From contig RPFO01000667.1 of the NCBI GenBank assembly GCA_009746045.1, positions 1,857,569 through 1,921,568 on the forward strand: a stretch of DNA of 64,000 nt. Reading direction: 5' to 3'. The notes below the pieces were generated by a model that saw only the letters and a program-made list of their open reading frames with translations, ran no database searches and had not been told where the DNA came from. The translations under genes and the position numbers were made by a program. Below, piece by piece: positions 14,101 through 62,615 of this stretch; within the stretch, counting starts at the first letter, position 1, and every line of letters starts with the position of its first letter. The DNA comes from Mesostigma viride. Lineage: Eukaryota; Streptophyta; Mesostigmatophyceae; Mesostigmatales; Mesostigmataceae.

Positions 14101-17100
14101 CTGTTTGGTCATCAAGGAAGAGGGTACGTGAAGCGTGTCTGTTTGATCATCAAGGAAGAGGGTACGTGAAGCGTGTCTGTTTGATCATCAAGGAAGAGGG
14201 TACGTGAAGCGTGTCTGTTTGGTCATCAAGGAAGAGGGTACGTGAAGCGTGTCTGTTTGATCATCAAGGAAGAGGGTACGTGAAGCGTGTCTGTTTGATC
14301 ATCAAGGAAGAGGGTACGTGAAGCGTGTCTGTTTGATCATCAAGGAAGAGGGTACGTGAAGCGTGTCTGTTTGATCATCAAGGAAGAGGGTACGTGAAGC
14401 GTGTCTGTTTGATCATCAAGGAAGAGGGTACGTGAAGCGTGTCTGTTTGATCATCAAGGAAGAGGGTACGTGAAGCGTGTCTGTTTGATCATCAAGGAAG
14501 AGGGTACGTGAAGCGTGTCTGTTTGATCATCAAGGAAGAGGGTACGTGAAGCGTGTCTGTTTGGTCATCAAGGAAGAGGGTACGTGAAGCGTGTCTGTTT
14601 GATCATCAAGGAAGAGGGTACGTGAAGCGTGTCTGTTTGTCATCAAGGAAGAGGGTACGTGAAGCGTGTCTGTTTGGTCATCAAGGAAGAGGGTACGTGA
14701 AGCGTGTCTGTTTGATCATCAAGGAAGAGGGTACGTGAAGCGTGTCTGTTTGATCATCAAGGAAGAGGGTACGTGAAGCGTGTCTGTTTGGTCATCAAGG
14801 AAGAGGGTACGTGAAGCGTGTCTGTTTGGTCATCAAGGAAGAGGGTACGTGAAGCGTGTCTGTTTGATCATCAAGGAAGAGGGTACGTGAAGCGTGTCTG
14901 TTTGATCATCAAGGAAGAGGGTACGTGAAGCGTGTCTGTTTGATCATCAAGGAAGAGGGTACGTGAAGCGTGTCTGTTTGGTCATCAAGGAAGAGGGTAC
15001 GTGAAGCGTGTCTGTTTGATCATCAAGGAAGAGGGTACGTGAAGCGTGTCTGTTTGGTCATCAAGGAAGAGGGTACGTGAAGCGTGTCTGTTTGATCATC
15101 AAGGAAGAGGGTACGTGAAGCGTGTCTGTTTGATCATCAAGGAAGAGGGTACGTGAAGCGTGTCTGTTTGGTCATCAAGGAAGAGGGTACGTGAAGCGTG
15201 TCTGTTTGATCATCAAGGAAGAGGGTACGTGAAGCGTGTCTGTTTGGTCATCAAGGAAGAGGGTACGTGAAGCGTGTCTGTTTGGTCATCAAGGAAGAGG
15301 GTACGTGAAGCGTGTCTGTTTGATCATCAAGGAAGAGGGTACGTGAAGCGTGTCTGTTTGGTCATCAAGGAAGAGGGTACGTGAAGCGTGTCTGTTTGGT
15401 CATCAAGGAAGAGGGTACGTGAAGCGTGTCTGTTTGATCATCAAGGAAGAGGGTACGTGAAGCGTGTCTGTTTGATCATCAAGGAAGAGGGTACGTGAAG
15501 CGTGTCTGTTTGGTCATCAAGGAAGAGGGTACGTGAAGCGTGTCTGTTTGATCATCAAGGAAGAGGGTACGTGAAGCGTGTCTGTTTGATCATCAAGGAA
15601 GAGGGTACGTGAAGCGTGTCTGTTTGGTCATCAAGGAAGAGGGTACGTGAAGCGTGTCTGTTTGATCATCAAGGAAGAGGGTACGTGAAGCGTGTCTGTT
15701 TGATCATCAAGGAAGAGGGTACGTGAAGCGTGTCTGTTTGGTCATCAAGGAAGAGGGTACGTGAAGCGTGTCTGTTTGATCATCAAGGAAGAGGGTACGT
15801 GAAGCGTGTCTGTTTGGTCATCAAGGAAGAGGGTACGTGAAGCGTGTCTGTTTGGTCATCAAGGAAGAGGGTACGTGAAGCGTGTCTGTTTGATCATCAA
15901 GGAAGAGGGTACGTGAAGCGTGTCTGTTTGATCATCAAGGAAGAGGGTACGTGAAGCGTGTCTGTTTGATCATCAAGGAAGAGGGTACGTGAAGCGTGTC
16001 TGTTTGGTCATCAAGGAAGAGGGTACGTGAAGCGTGTCTGTTTGATCATCAAGGAAGAGGGTACGTGAAGCGTGTCTGTTTGATCATCAAGGAAGAGGGT
16101 ACGTGAAGCGTGTCTGTTTGATCATCAAGGAAGAGGGTACGTGAAGCGTGTCTGTTTGGTCATCAAGGAAGAGGGTACGTGAAGCGTGTCTGTTTGATCA
16201 TCAAGGAAGAGGGTACGTGAAGCGTGTCTGTTTGATCATCAAGGAAGAGGGTACGTGAAGCGTGTCTGTTTGGTCATCAAGGAAGAGGGTACGTGAAGCG
16301 TGTCTGTTTGATCATCAAGGAAGAGGGTACGTGAAGCGTGTCTGTTTGATCATCAAGGAAGAGGGTACGTGAAGCGTGTCTGTTTGATCATCAAGGAAGA
16401 GGGTACGTGAAGCGTGTCTGTTTGATCATCAAGGAAGAGGGTACGTGAAGCGTGTCTGTTTGATCATCAAGGAAGAGGGTACGTGAAGCGTGTCTGTTTG
16501 ATCATCAAGGAAGAGGGTACGTGAAGCGTGTCTGTTTGATCATCAAGGAAGAGGGTACGTGAAGCGTGTCTGTTTGATCATCAAGGAAGAGGGTACGTGA
16601 AGCGTGTCTGTTTGATCATCAAGGAAGAGGGTACGTGAAGCGTGTCTGTTTGATCATCAAGGAAGAGGGTACGTGAAGCGTGTCTGTTTGGTCATCAAGG
16701 AAGAGGGTACGTGAAGCGTGTCTGTTTGATCATCAAGGAAGAGGGTACGTGAAGCGTGTCTGTTTGATCATCAAGGAAGAGGGTACGTGAAGCGTGTCTG
16801 TTTGGTCATCAAGGAAGAGGGTACGTGAAGCGTGTCTGTTTGATCATCAAGGAAGAGGGTACGTGAAGCGTGTCTGTTTGATCATCAAGGAAGAGGGTAC
16901 GTGAAGCGTGTCTGTTTGATCATCAAGGAAGAGGGTACGTGAAGCGTGTCTGTTTGATCATCAAGGAAGAGGGTACGTGAAGCGTGTCTGTTTGGTCATC
17001 AAGGAAGAGGGTACGTGAAGCGTGTCTGTTTGATCATCAAGGAAGAGGGTACGTGAAGCGTGTCTGTTTGATCATCAAGGAAGAGGGTACGTGAAGCGTG

Positions 17101-20100
17101 TCTGTTTGGTCATCAAGGAAGAGGGTACGTGAAGCGTGTCTGTTTGATCATCAAGGAAGAGGGTACGTGAAGCGTGTCTGTTTGATCATCAAGGAAGAGG
17201 GTACGTGAAGCGTGTCTGTTTGGTCATCAAGGAAGAGGGTACGTGAAGCGTGTCTGTTTGATCATCAAGGAAGAGGGTACGTGAAGCGTGTCTGTTTGAT
17301 CATCAAGGAAGAGGGTACGTGAAGCGTGTCTGTTTGATCATCAAGGAAGAGGGTACGTGAAGCGTGTCTGTTTGATCATCAAGGAAGAGGGTACGTGAAG
17401 CGTGTCTGTTTGATCATCAAGGAAGAGGGTACGTGAAGCGTGTCTGTTTGGTCATCAAGGAAGAGGGTACGTGAAGCGTGTCTGTTTGATCATCAAGGAA
17501 GAGGGTACGTGAAGCGTGTCTGTTTGATCATCAAGGAAGAGGGTACGTGAAGCGTGTCTGTTTGATCATCAAGGAAGAGGGTACGTGAAGCGTGTCTGTT
17601 TGATCATCAAGGAAGAGGGTACGTGAAGCGTGTCTGTTTGGTCATCAAGGAAGAGGGTACGTGAAGCGTGTCTGTTTGATCATCAAGGAAGAGGGTACGT
17701 GAAGCGTGTCTGTTTGATCATCAAGGAAGAGGGTACGTGAAGCGTGTCTGTTTGATCATCAAGGAAGAGGGTACGTGAAGCGTGTCTGTTTGGTCATCAA
17801 GGAAGAGGGTACGTGAAGCGTGTCTGTTTGATCATCAAGGAAGAGGGTACGTGAAGCGTGTCTGTTTGATCATCAAGGAAGAGGGTACGTGAAGCGTGTC
17901 TGTTTGGTCATCAAGGAAGAGGGTACGTGAAGCGTGTCTGTTTGATCATCAAGGAAGAGGGTACGTGAAGCGTGTCTGTTTGATCATCAAGGAAGAGGGT
18001 ACGTGAAGCGTGTCTGTTTGATCATCAAGGAAGAGGGTACGTGAAGCGTGTCTGTTTGATCATCAAGGAAGAGGGTACGTGAAGCGTGTCTGTTTGATCA
18101 TCAAGGAAGAGGGTACGTGAAGCGTGTCTGTTTGATCATCAAGGAAGAGGGTACGTGAAGCGTGTCTGTTTGATCATCAAGGAAGAGGGTACGTGAAGCG
18201 TGTCTGTTTGATCATCAAGGAAGAGGGTACGTGAAGCGTGTCTGTTTGATCATCAAGGAAGAGGGTACGTGAAGCGTGTCTGTTTGATCATCAAGGAAGA
18301 GGGTACGTGAAGCGTGTCTGTTTGGTCATCAAGGAAGAGGGTACGTGAAGCGTGTCTGTTTGGTCATCAAGGAAGAGGGTACGTGAAGCGTGTCTGTTTG
18401 ATCATCAAGGAAGAGGGTACGTGAAGCGTGTCTGTTTGATCATCAAGGAAGAGGGTACGTGAAGCGTGTCTGTTTGGTCATCAAGGAAGAGGGTACGTGA
18501 AGCGTGTCTGTTTGATCATCAAGGAAGAGGGTACGTGAAGCGTGTCTGTTTGATCATCAAGGAAGAGGGTACGTGAAGCGTGTCTGTTTGGTCATCAAGG
18601 AAGAGGGTACGTGAAGCGTGTCTGTTTGATCATCAAGGAAGAGGGTACGTGAAGCGTGTCTGTTTGATCATCAAGGAAGAGGGTACGTGAAGCGTGTCTG
18701 TTTGATCATCAAGGAAGAGGGTACGTGAAGCGTGTCTGTTTGGTCATCAAGGAAGAGGGTACGTGAAGCGTGTCTGTTTGATCATCAAGGAAGAGGGTAC
18801 GTGAAGCGTGTCTGTTTGGTCATCAAGGAAGAGGGTACGTGAAGCGTGTCTGTTTGATCATCAAGGAAGAGGGTACGTGAAGCGTGTCTGTTTGATCATC
18901 AAGGAAGAGGGTACGTGAAGCGTGTCTGTTTGATCATCAAGGAAGAGGGTATGTGAAGCGTGTCTGTTTGGTCATCAAGGAAGAGGGTACGTGAAGCGTG
19001 TCTGTTTGATCATCAAGGAAGAGGGTATGTGAAGCGTGTCTGTTTGATCATCAAGGAAGAGGGTACGTGAAGCGTGTCTGTTTGGTCATCAAGGAAGAGG
19101 GTACGTGAAGCGTGTCTGTTTGATCATCAAGGAAGAGGGTACGTGAAGCGTGTCTGTTTGATCATCAAGGAAGAGGGTACGTGAAGCGTGTCTGTTTGAT
19201 CATCAAGGAAGAGGGTACGTGAAGCGTGTCTGTTTGATCGGCGTGGAAGAGGGTATGTGAAGCAGTTAATCGTGAAGGACCTGCCGCAGGGTGAGCAGGT
19301 GGTTACCACTAGTGTTAGCTGATCACAACGGAGATACATTTGTCAAGTACCTAGAAGTCCGGCTGTGGAGAACCTGCTGGGGTGTGCCCAGGTGACTCTT
19401 GAGTATAGGGCGGCGACGACTATGTATGTAACATGCTAGGACTACTAGACTTGTTAGGACTCCTAGACGTGTTAGGGGTGTTTTGTGAGGCCTGCTCAAG
19501 TCCGACGAGATAATGCTCATGGATTACCTCTTAGATTAGATTTGGGCAGCTAGCGTTTTCACGTTTGTTGCTTTCTGACGACGCTGTAAGATCGGTTGAT
19601 ATTAGTTAGTCTCGGCTACGTCCTCTAGGTTTGTACGTCACACTACAACCAGATTCCAGCCGTGGTCAACCTGCCTACTTTGGCGATACTAGAATATCGC
19701 GCAGGTCCGTGCGTAGTACTCCTGCGCACTTAGGTCTAGTGGTGAGTCATCTTCTATAGATTCAGCAATATCGGACATATTGGCACCCCTCTCCGGTAAA
19801 GAGGTTTTTCGCAGTTGGGCTGTTTCGAAACGTTAAGTGGGAGATGCCTTCGGATCGGGAGACTCACACAGCCGCGAAATCATGCCAAAGGTCCTATGTT
19901 CGATTCCTTGCTGGTAGCTTCTAGGCTTTCTTACTTTCTGTGTTCCGCGGAATCTCAGATTTGGGCAGCTAGCGTTTTCACGTTTGTTGCTTTCTGACGA
20001 CGATGGATTACCTCTTGTCAAAAGACACTGATCTCTTTTATTTATCGGCATTTTGGGAGCATTGACTTGCAGGAGCACAACCCTTTCAGTCGGGGCAGAT

Positions 20101-21050
20101 TGCTACTCTCTAGACAAAGGCTTCATGGTAGGATATTACTTACGTAGTGTGTTTCTTTATTAGTATATCATGTACCTAAAACTTTTACTCAGGAGCCCAT
20201 TCTGGAGTATGGCACTGGAGACTCTCCATTGGCTACTCGCTGGTGATACTTGGCCCAGGTACTACATTACTGCTGCTGTAGTAACTAAGCGATCCAAGGT
20301 CAATGAGCTAGAAAGCAAACTGTGTTGGTTGTAGAGTAGGCAGGTAAATACTAGATAGGTATGTTGAAATAGGCTGATTTAGAGTACATTCTAGAAGTAT
20401 GTGTGACCCATTAGTTTTTTGTGCCACCTGCCTAATAATAATTTATGCCACCAGCACGGGAAATATTACTACCAGTACGGATAGATAATGCCATTCGACT
20501 CTTACAACTAATGCCACTGTGTTTGTGTGTGTGCACAGACATGGAATGGTGCCCATGGCCCAGCACGCCACACACCCATTGCGGGCGATGAAGGCAGCGT
20601 TGTGGTGTCTCCCTTTCAAATGCTAGTATAAAGTAATGCTGACCTATTGAATGCTAACCCATCAAATGCTAATCTAATTACATGCTAACCTATCAAATGC
20701 TGAGCTATCAAATGCTAACCTATCAAATGCTGACCTATCAACTGCTAACCTATCAAATTGACCCTATTTTATATGTGCGTATTAATGCACCCTATAATTA
20801 TTACTATGATTATGTGTATGTGCATATACCTGGGATGATGCCTACGCTCCAGCCTGCCGCAAAGACGCTGCTGGCGATGAAGGCGGCATTCTCTGGTCTG
20901 GTCTCTCGCTGCGCACTCGCCGACGTCAACAGCAAATCGCTGTCGGCCAATGTGCTGGCGCTCGCGGGCACACGCCCGAACTTGAAGCACTGGGAGGAGA
21001 GCCTGCCCAACGCGCTGAAGCAGTACTCCAAGGGCTGGGTCTCCTTCTAA
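1650..21050 (+). CDS. Spermidine-synthase-like SAM methyltransferase, whole gene (3 exons)
   Basis: Join 1650..2165, 3631..4050, 20853..21050: 377 codons plus stop, all introns phase 0 with GT-AG ends. The fold is a class I Rossmann methyltransferase of the spermidine-synthase-like group. The glycine-rich SAM loop IFGLGAGTCPR is split by intron 1 after IFGL. Next come the acidic residue ending beta2 (YGWELD), VADAL, and the motif-IV-like strand FDAIIVDIF. A C-terminal NVLALAG strand precedes the terminal GWVSF. The first 70 or so residues are Ala/Ser/Arg-rich and could be a plastid transit peptide (inference). The substrate is unknown; the family includes polyamine synthases and uncharacterised plastid methyltransferases, and I see no residues that settle which. 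The oddity is intron 2: 16.8 kb, about 90% of it one 38-bp minisatellite. No frameshift or stop breaks the coding sequence, so the gene looks intact. Confidence 0.8.
2697..3040. repeat. 53-bp C-rich minisatellite in methyltransferase intron 1
   Basis: About six copies of a unit containing CCATAGGATCCCCTCA, spaced 52-53 bp (for example at 2726, 2779, 2832, 2884, 2937, 2989). It lies in the 1.46-kb first intron. The rest of the intron (2166-2696, 3041-3630) is C-rich, with poly-C runs near 3275 and 3530, and shows no coding signal. Confidence 0.9.
3631..4050 (+). CDS. Methyltransferase exon 2 (catalytic core)
   Basis: A 420-bp exon of exactly 140 codons, between CCCCCTGCAG|GGC and GATCAG|GTGCGT. 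It starts with GAGTCPR of motif I, continues HEFWPSVKMYGWELDD (end of beta2 with the ribose-binding acidic residue), VADAL, FDAIIVDIF and IPEEF, then NPGGHVIMNLAG (beta5). These are the main cofactor-pocket elements of a class I methyltransferase. GC content is much higher than in the flanking introns. Confidence 0.85.
4095..19258. repeat. Giant 38-bp minisatellite, about 400 copies, in methyltransferase intron 2
   Basis: The unit reads GGTACGTGAAGCGTGTCTG followed by TTTGATCATCAAGGAAGAG and repeats head to tail with no spacers for about 15.1 kb. Three main forms alternate: TTTGATCATC (38 bp), TTTGGTCATC (38 bp) and TTTGTCATC (37 bp). A diverged proto-unit sits at 4095-4129. A rare form with GATCGGCGTGG appears near both ends (about 4476 and 19238), and TATGTG replaces TACGTG mainly near the ends. 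The core is extremely uniform. Short open frames in it are accidental; the unit carries TGA on the plus strand. The uniformity suggests recent expansion or ongoing homogenisation. Confidence 0.97.
19519..20016. repeat. Nested A-B...B-A direct-repeat structure
   Basis: A 14-bp word (ATGGATTACCTCTT) occurs at 19519-19532 and 20003-20016. Just inside each copy is an identical 46-bp direct repeat at 19538-19583 and 19957-20002, starting AGATTTGGGCAGC. The outer word is arranged like a target-site duplication and the inner repeats like short terminal direct repeats around a 373-bp interior that contains the tRNA-like element at 19807-19916. A duplication with rearrangement would give a similar picture. 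It lies in intron 2 of the methyltransferase gene, just downstream of the giant array. Confidence 0.75.
19807..19916 (+). mobile_element. tRNA-derived SINE-like element, copy 1
   Basis: Shares blocks in the same order with the minus-strand copy at 39615-39714: TTTCGCAGT, ATGCCTTCGGATCGGGAGAC (one mismatch), AGCCGCGAAATCATGC and GGTCCTATGTTCGA. TGTTCGATTCC resembles a pol III B box. The A-box region is degenerate in this copy. Two dispersed, diverged copies with a B box suggest a SINE. I cannot fold either into a proper tRNA cloverleaf. Confidence 0.5.
20541..20607 (+). pseudogene. Echo of methyltransferase exon 3 acceptor and exon start
   Basis: The block ATGGTGCCCATGGCCCAG followed by GGCGATGAAGGCAGC resembles the real junction 289 bp downstream (ATGATGCCTACGCTCCAG, then GGCGATGAAGGCGGC). 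It spans the intron end, the AG and the first codons, and reads MVPMAQ...RAMKAAL against MMPTLQ...LAMKAAF. It looks like a diverged tandem copy of the exon edge rather than a used exon, since using both would duplicate the motif. Confidence 0.6.
20640..20762. repeat. Short tandem repeat, 14-15 bp unit
   Basis: About eight copies of a unit like AATGCTAACCTATCA, with diverged first copies. It sits about 90 bp upstream of the exon 3 acceptor in intron 2. On the plus strand it reads open (LTYQM repeats), but this is not coding. Confidence 0.85.
20853..21050 (+). CDS. Methyltransferase exon 3 (terminal)
   Basis: Acceptor CTACGCTCCAG|CCT, phase 0, 65 codons then TAA at 21048-21050. It encodes TLLAMKAAFSGLVSRC (a helix), the strand NVLALAGTRP and the terminal helix LKHWEESLPNALKQYSKGW, which fits the C-terminal end of spermidine-synthase-like methyltransferases. 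Phase and content both match the end of exon 2 although 16.8 kb separates them. Confidence 0.8.
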   Translation, partial: PAAKTLLAMKAAFSGLVSRCALADVNSKSLSANVLALAGTRPNLKHWEESLPNALKQYSKGWVSF

Positions 21051-21839
21051 TTGATAAGTGGGTTGGGCCGCTGTCCTAGTAGATTCAATGAAGCAGTCGG
21101 AGCACAATGAACCTAGTGGATTCAATGAAGCAGTTGGAGCACAATGAAGCAGTGCTCCCTTGAAGGCTGGGTCTGATGGATTATTGAACAGTTGAGTCAC
21201 GTGCCTCCATCCGTGGGGAGGAAATGGACGGATGTAGTCCTCAAAAAGGCCTGGAGACACAACTCACTGGCAACCCTGTGCTGAGTGTTATGCCCAGTTG
21301 TCCAAGGTTGTTGACCATGTGCGTAGTTTATTTAATATTCTAATTGACACTGTGCCCATCGGACTGGGCGTTTTTGTAAGATCAGTCAACATGATGAATT
21401 AAAATAATAAATAATTTATTGATTAAACACGTGCTCCCGTTACCAGGGAGTCATGGAGCACCAAAGTGCTTTTAATCCATGAGTGTGCACAACAGGAAGG
21501 GGGGCAGAGACCCTCCCCCTAGCTTCCCTCATGCCACAGGGTGCACAATTGGACCCGTCGAAATGATCCGGCATCCCCTGTCACGGACGCAATAAGACCC
21601 GTGTGGGCATCGCATTAAACTGTATGGGGACGTGAGCAGACACACAGTGCTGGGCGGTATACATAGCAGTCTGGTTGGTATCTGCAACTTGCGCTACTGG
21701 CTAGGCTAGTAAATTGAACTAAATTATAACATGACTCCGTTGGGAGATCACGTAGCACGTATCCCGTGGCTGATGGGTGAGGGGGAACGAAGCCGCGAAA
21801 AAGTGAGCTAACTCTGATCTAAGCTACAAAAATCCTAGC
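21051..21839. other. 3' flank of methyltransferase gene, no gene seen
   Basis: Holds a two-copy duplication of about 36 bp (GATTCAATGAAGCAGT at about 21084 and 21119), an AT-rich stretch near 21400-21430 and otherwise nothing recognisable. It probably contains the methyltransferase 3' UTR and the 3' end of the LINE remnant. Confidence 0.5.
21375..21379 (+). terminator. Candidate TGTAA poly(A) signal
   Basis: TGTAA lies about 325 bp after the methyltransferase stop codon. TGTAA is the usual poly(A) signal in chlorophyte algae. The motif is short and can occur by chance. Confidence 0.35.
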
Positions 21840-23525
21840 TAAGTCCTCTTCTCGGTAAAGCGCCCCTTCCTCCTGCGGGGGGGGGGGAGGCTTGCCCTCC
21901 GGGGTTGGCGTGTGGGCCTGGACAATGGCCTGCCATCACTTCTTGCATGTCCTGCATGGCAGTCCAAGCTAGAGAGAGGGAGGAAATTAATGCGGTGTTC
22001 AACCTGAGCCAGCTCAGGTTGATCACCGCATCATGAGGTCGGATCATGAGGTCGGCCAGCAACTGATCTGTGTAAGTTGATTGCTGGTCTACCAACGTAC
22101 CCTCCTGGTTCATACGCCCTTGGGGCCAGGCCACGTCAGGATATGCCGCTCTGGCTGGCCAAGCCGCTGGGGGCCGGCCAGGGGCCAAGGGCGGTGTCTA
22201 CTTGACTGGTTCGCGCAAGATGTCCTACAAACGCTTTTCTATGCTGCCTAATCTCATCAGAAATGCGAGGCATACCCTTATACAAGACTCGAGCACTTGA
22301 CCCGTGAGTGCAAAACCCTGGGTTAAGGATCTGCTGAAGCATCCTGGTTACTGTGCCGTTCAGCACCGCGTGATCAGCTGGTCCGTGAGCGTCCAGGCCT
22401 GGGCCCGGTACGTGAGCACCGTGAGGACAACGGTCTTGAAGAGCAAGCGTCTGCGGTCCTCGCCTAGGTCCTTCGAGTGCATGCCAGTAGGTGAGTTGAG
22501 CGAGCGGAGCCTGACCAAGGCCAGGCCGATGCGGGTGTCCACATCGTCAGCCGTGTCAGGGAGCACGCTCCCCCGCAGCAGTTTGAAGCGGTCACGGAAC
22601 TGCACCTCAGACCCGTCTAGCAGCTGCGGGAGCGGCGGGGCGGGCGGGCGACTGGTAACACCAATCGCCACTGATCACCGCTGTTTTGATGCTATTATCT
22701 CCAGCCCCACCGCCTGTGCCTCCAAGCCCAGATAGTCCAACCAGGTCTGAATGTGCTCGGGTCGTTCAATTAGGGTGGTATTGATCCGCATGAATAAGGG
22801 CCGTGACAGGCGATAACCAGGGCCATCGCCGCCTGCGCTGCGCGGTGGTTAAGGAGTGACCAAGCCAGTCTTGAACCAGCAAAGTGCGATGCACGTGCCT
22901 CAGTGGTGCATGGCGCGATCCTCGACAATAATGAACAGATATGGAGACAGGACACAACCTTGCCACACCCCGCTGTGAAGGGGGAATGCATGCCAGAATG
23001 GTGGGGTGGCGCGCGTTGCAGTCCGCCCTACCGCCTGTGAACCCTTGACCGCGTTATTACGACGAATGGCAGCATAAACTATGGTAGCGGCACGCGGTCC
23101 AGAGCCAGGATAGTCCAAAGGGCCCGCCCAGGCCCCAGAGAATCATGTCAAAATCCTTGACATTGTCAGACATGCAAAAATCAAGACCAGTGGGATTCAA
23201 CCCATCACCTGGGCACATGCGACGCACCTGAGTCCTCCACCAGCCGGCGCGCGACAAAGGCTCATGCCATGACAGCTGATGTTGCGCCACTGGCGGAACC
23301 CCCGATATGAGACGAGTTCACTCAGGTGAGGGTCCAGCTAGTGCAGCGCGGAGCCTGCCGGTGCAGCATCATGCATGCGCATGAACACCTTCAGCGCGGC
23401 GCTCTGAAGGCAGACCGTCCCCGGCTGGTAGTTACCAGGGTCAGCAGCAGAGCCCTTCTCGTACAGCGTGACTCGGATGGCCGTCTGCCACTTAGCGGGC
23501 GGCGGCTCATCAGAGAGCAACGCGG
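21840..23525 (-). mobile_element. Decayed LINE-type reverse transcriptase remnant
   Basis: Pieces of a non-LTR reverse transcriptase follow each other on the minus strand but in shifting frames. WQTAIRVTLYEKG and DPGNYQPGTVCLQSAALKVF lie near 23.5-23.37 kb. A diverged DFDMILWGL block (usual form AFDSVPW) lies near 23.15 kb, GVWQGCVLSPYLF near 22.97 kb, and IQTWLDYLGLEAQAVGLEII near 22.74 kb. DTRIGLALVRLRSLN and LLFKTVVLTVLTYRAQAW lie near 22.55-22.4 kb, and RISDEIRQHRKAFVGHLAR near 22.3-22.2 kb. A clear YADD catalytic box is not readable where expected. No endonuclease domain is seen upstream, so the copy is 5' truncated, frameshifted and probably dead. Confidence 0.8.
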
Positions 23526-24801
23526 CTAGGCTATATACTGGCTATTAGTTAACTAATAAAAAGCACGTGACTGTGTCACGCGGGTCGCCGGCGGTACCAA
23601 TAAAGGAACTAGCTTTCAACCCCTATACACCACGAGAAGGAGGGAGGGTGCCTTAGCTTCTCTCGCTGCCTCAAGTGGGCAGGCCACATGCTCTCTGCAT
23701 CATGGAGCAGGCCCAACTACGTGGTTGCAATAAAGCTGCATATGACCATCATGGATGCATGCAGTAAGGCTGCCCCATGGTCCAGAGCCCGGCACTGTTA
23801 TCGGTTATCTTTTCCGCGTTTTCGAGTCGTTCAGGATGATGAATCTGAATTAATGGAGATGGAAATGTGTAGCCTCGATAGAATTAAAATTATGGCTGGC
23901 TTACGTGAAGAGCGACTAGATGACCGAGACGGTGGGGCCAAAAACAGCTTGCTTGATCAGGGCGTGTGTTTCGAGCCTGCATGACTGGTCGGAAGTGTCT
24001 AGTGATGAGCATCATTGCTGCGATCGCTCTCCTGCCACAAATGAGGAAATACCCACAAATGGAAAACCACTGAAAAGGTCTAGCTAGTACATTACGTTAG
24101 CCATGCCATGTTTCCAAACGTCCAAGAACTGCACACGGTGCAGAGGCAAAAATCGGAGGACATGCATCACTTTCAAATGTGCGGCGTGAACCAAAACGGC
24201 CACAAATGCCGGGAGAAAACATCATGACGTTACTGTAATGACCTGTGACGCGATGGTGTGGACAACGAATCCAGTGCCATGCTCGGAACGGCCGCAAAGG
24301 AGATCTGGCATCACAGGGTTCAGATGCTTGGAGATACTACTGTACGCGATCCAGCCGGTCCACGACCTGTTTGTAGAGCTAGTTGTGCCAAGAGGCAGCA
24401 CCAAACAGATGTGGGCGACGTTGCAAAAAACACTGGACTTGACGGATCCTAGTTATATATGCATGTGTGCATTTATAGGCTCCCACTACTCCCATACATA
24501 TGCATGCATGCAATTAAGATAAGAGATCGCCTCTATCGTCGATATTGAATTAGCATGTGCATGCCGGCCTGGCTGCTTGCATCACGCATGTGACATCGAG
24601 CAGTTCTGCATGACACCACTCGGGTTGCCAGGAGTTTCAATGGTTGTTGCAATGTTTATGTTCGTGAGACACTGCCAATGCATAATGCATTCTTCAATCA
24701 ATGCTGAATGTGGCATGGAGAATCCTGCACACGCATACATGTGCATGATGAAATTAATTAATTAACTCTTAGTATACAGGTTTTGGGACTGACCGTTTTC
24801 A
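23526..24801. other. Intergenic, no gene recognised
   Basis: Between the LINE remnant and the stop codon of the kinesin-like gene. A plus-strand open frame at 23688-23984 has no recognisable similarity and no splice support. 24440-24770 is AT-rich with ATGCATGCAT-type alternation. It probably contains the 3' UTR of the kinesin-like gene. Confidence 0.4.

Positions 24802-62615
<37,814 letters not shown>

Noticed and set aside
4111-19258. CRISPR array
   Set aside because: Units are contiguous with no unique spacers, the genome is eukaryotic, and no cas-like gene is present.
22304-22735. Plus-strand open frame overlapping the LINE
   Set aside because: Shadow of the minus-strand reverse transcriptase, whose motifs are recognisable.
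23688-23984. 98-codon plus-strand open frame
   Set aside because: No similarity, no splice context and ordinary composition; kept as intergenic.
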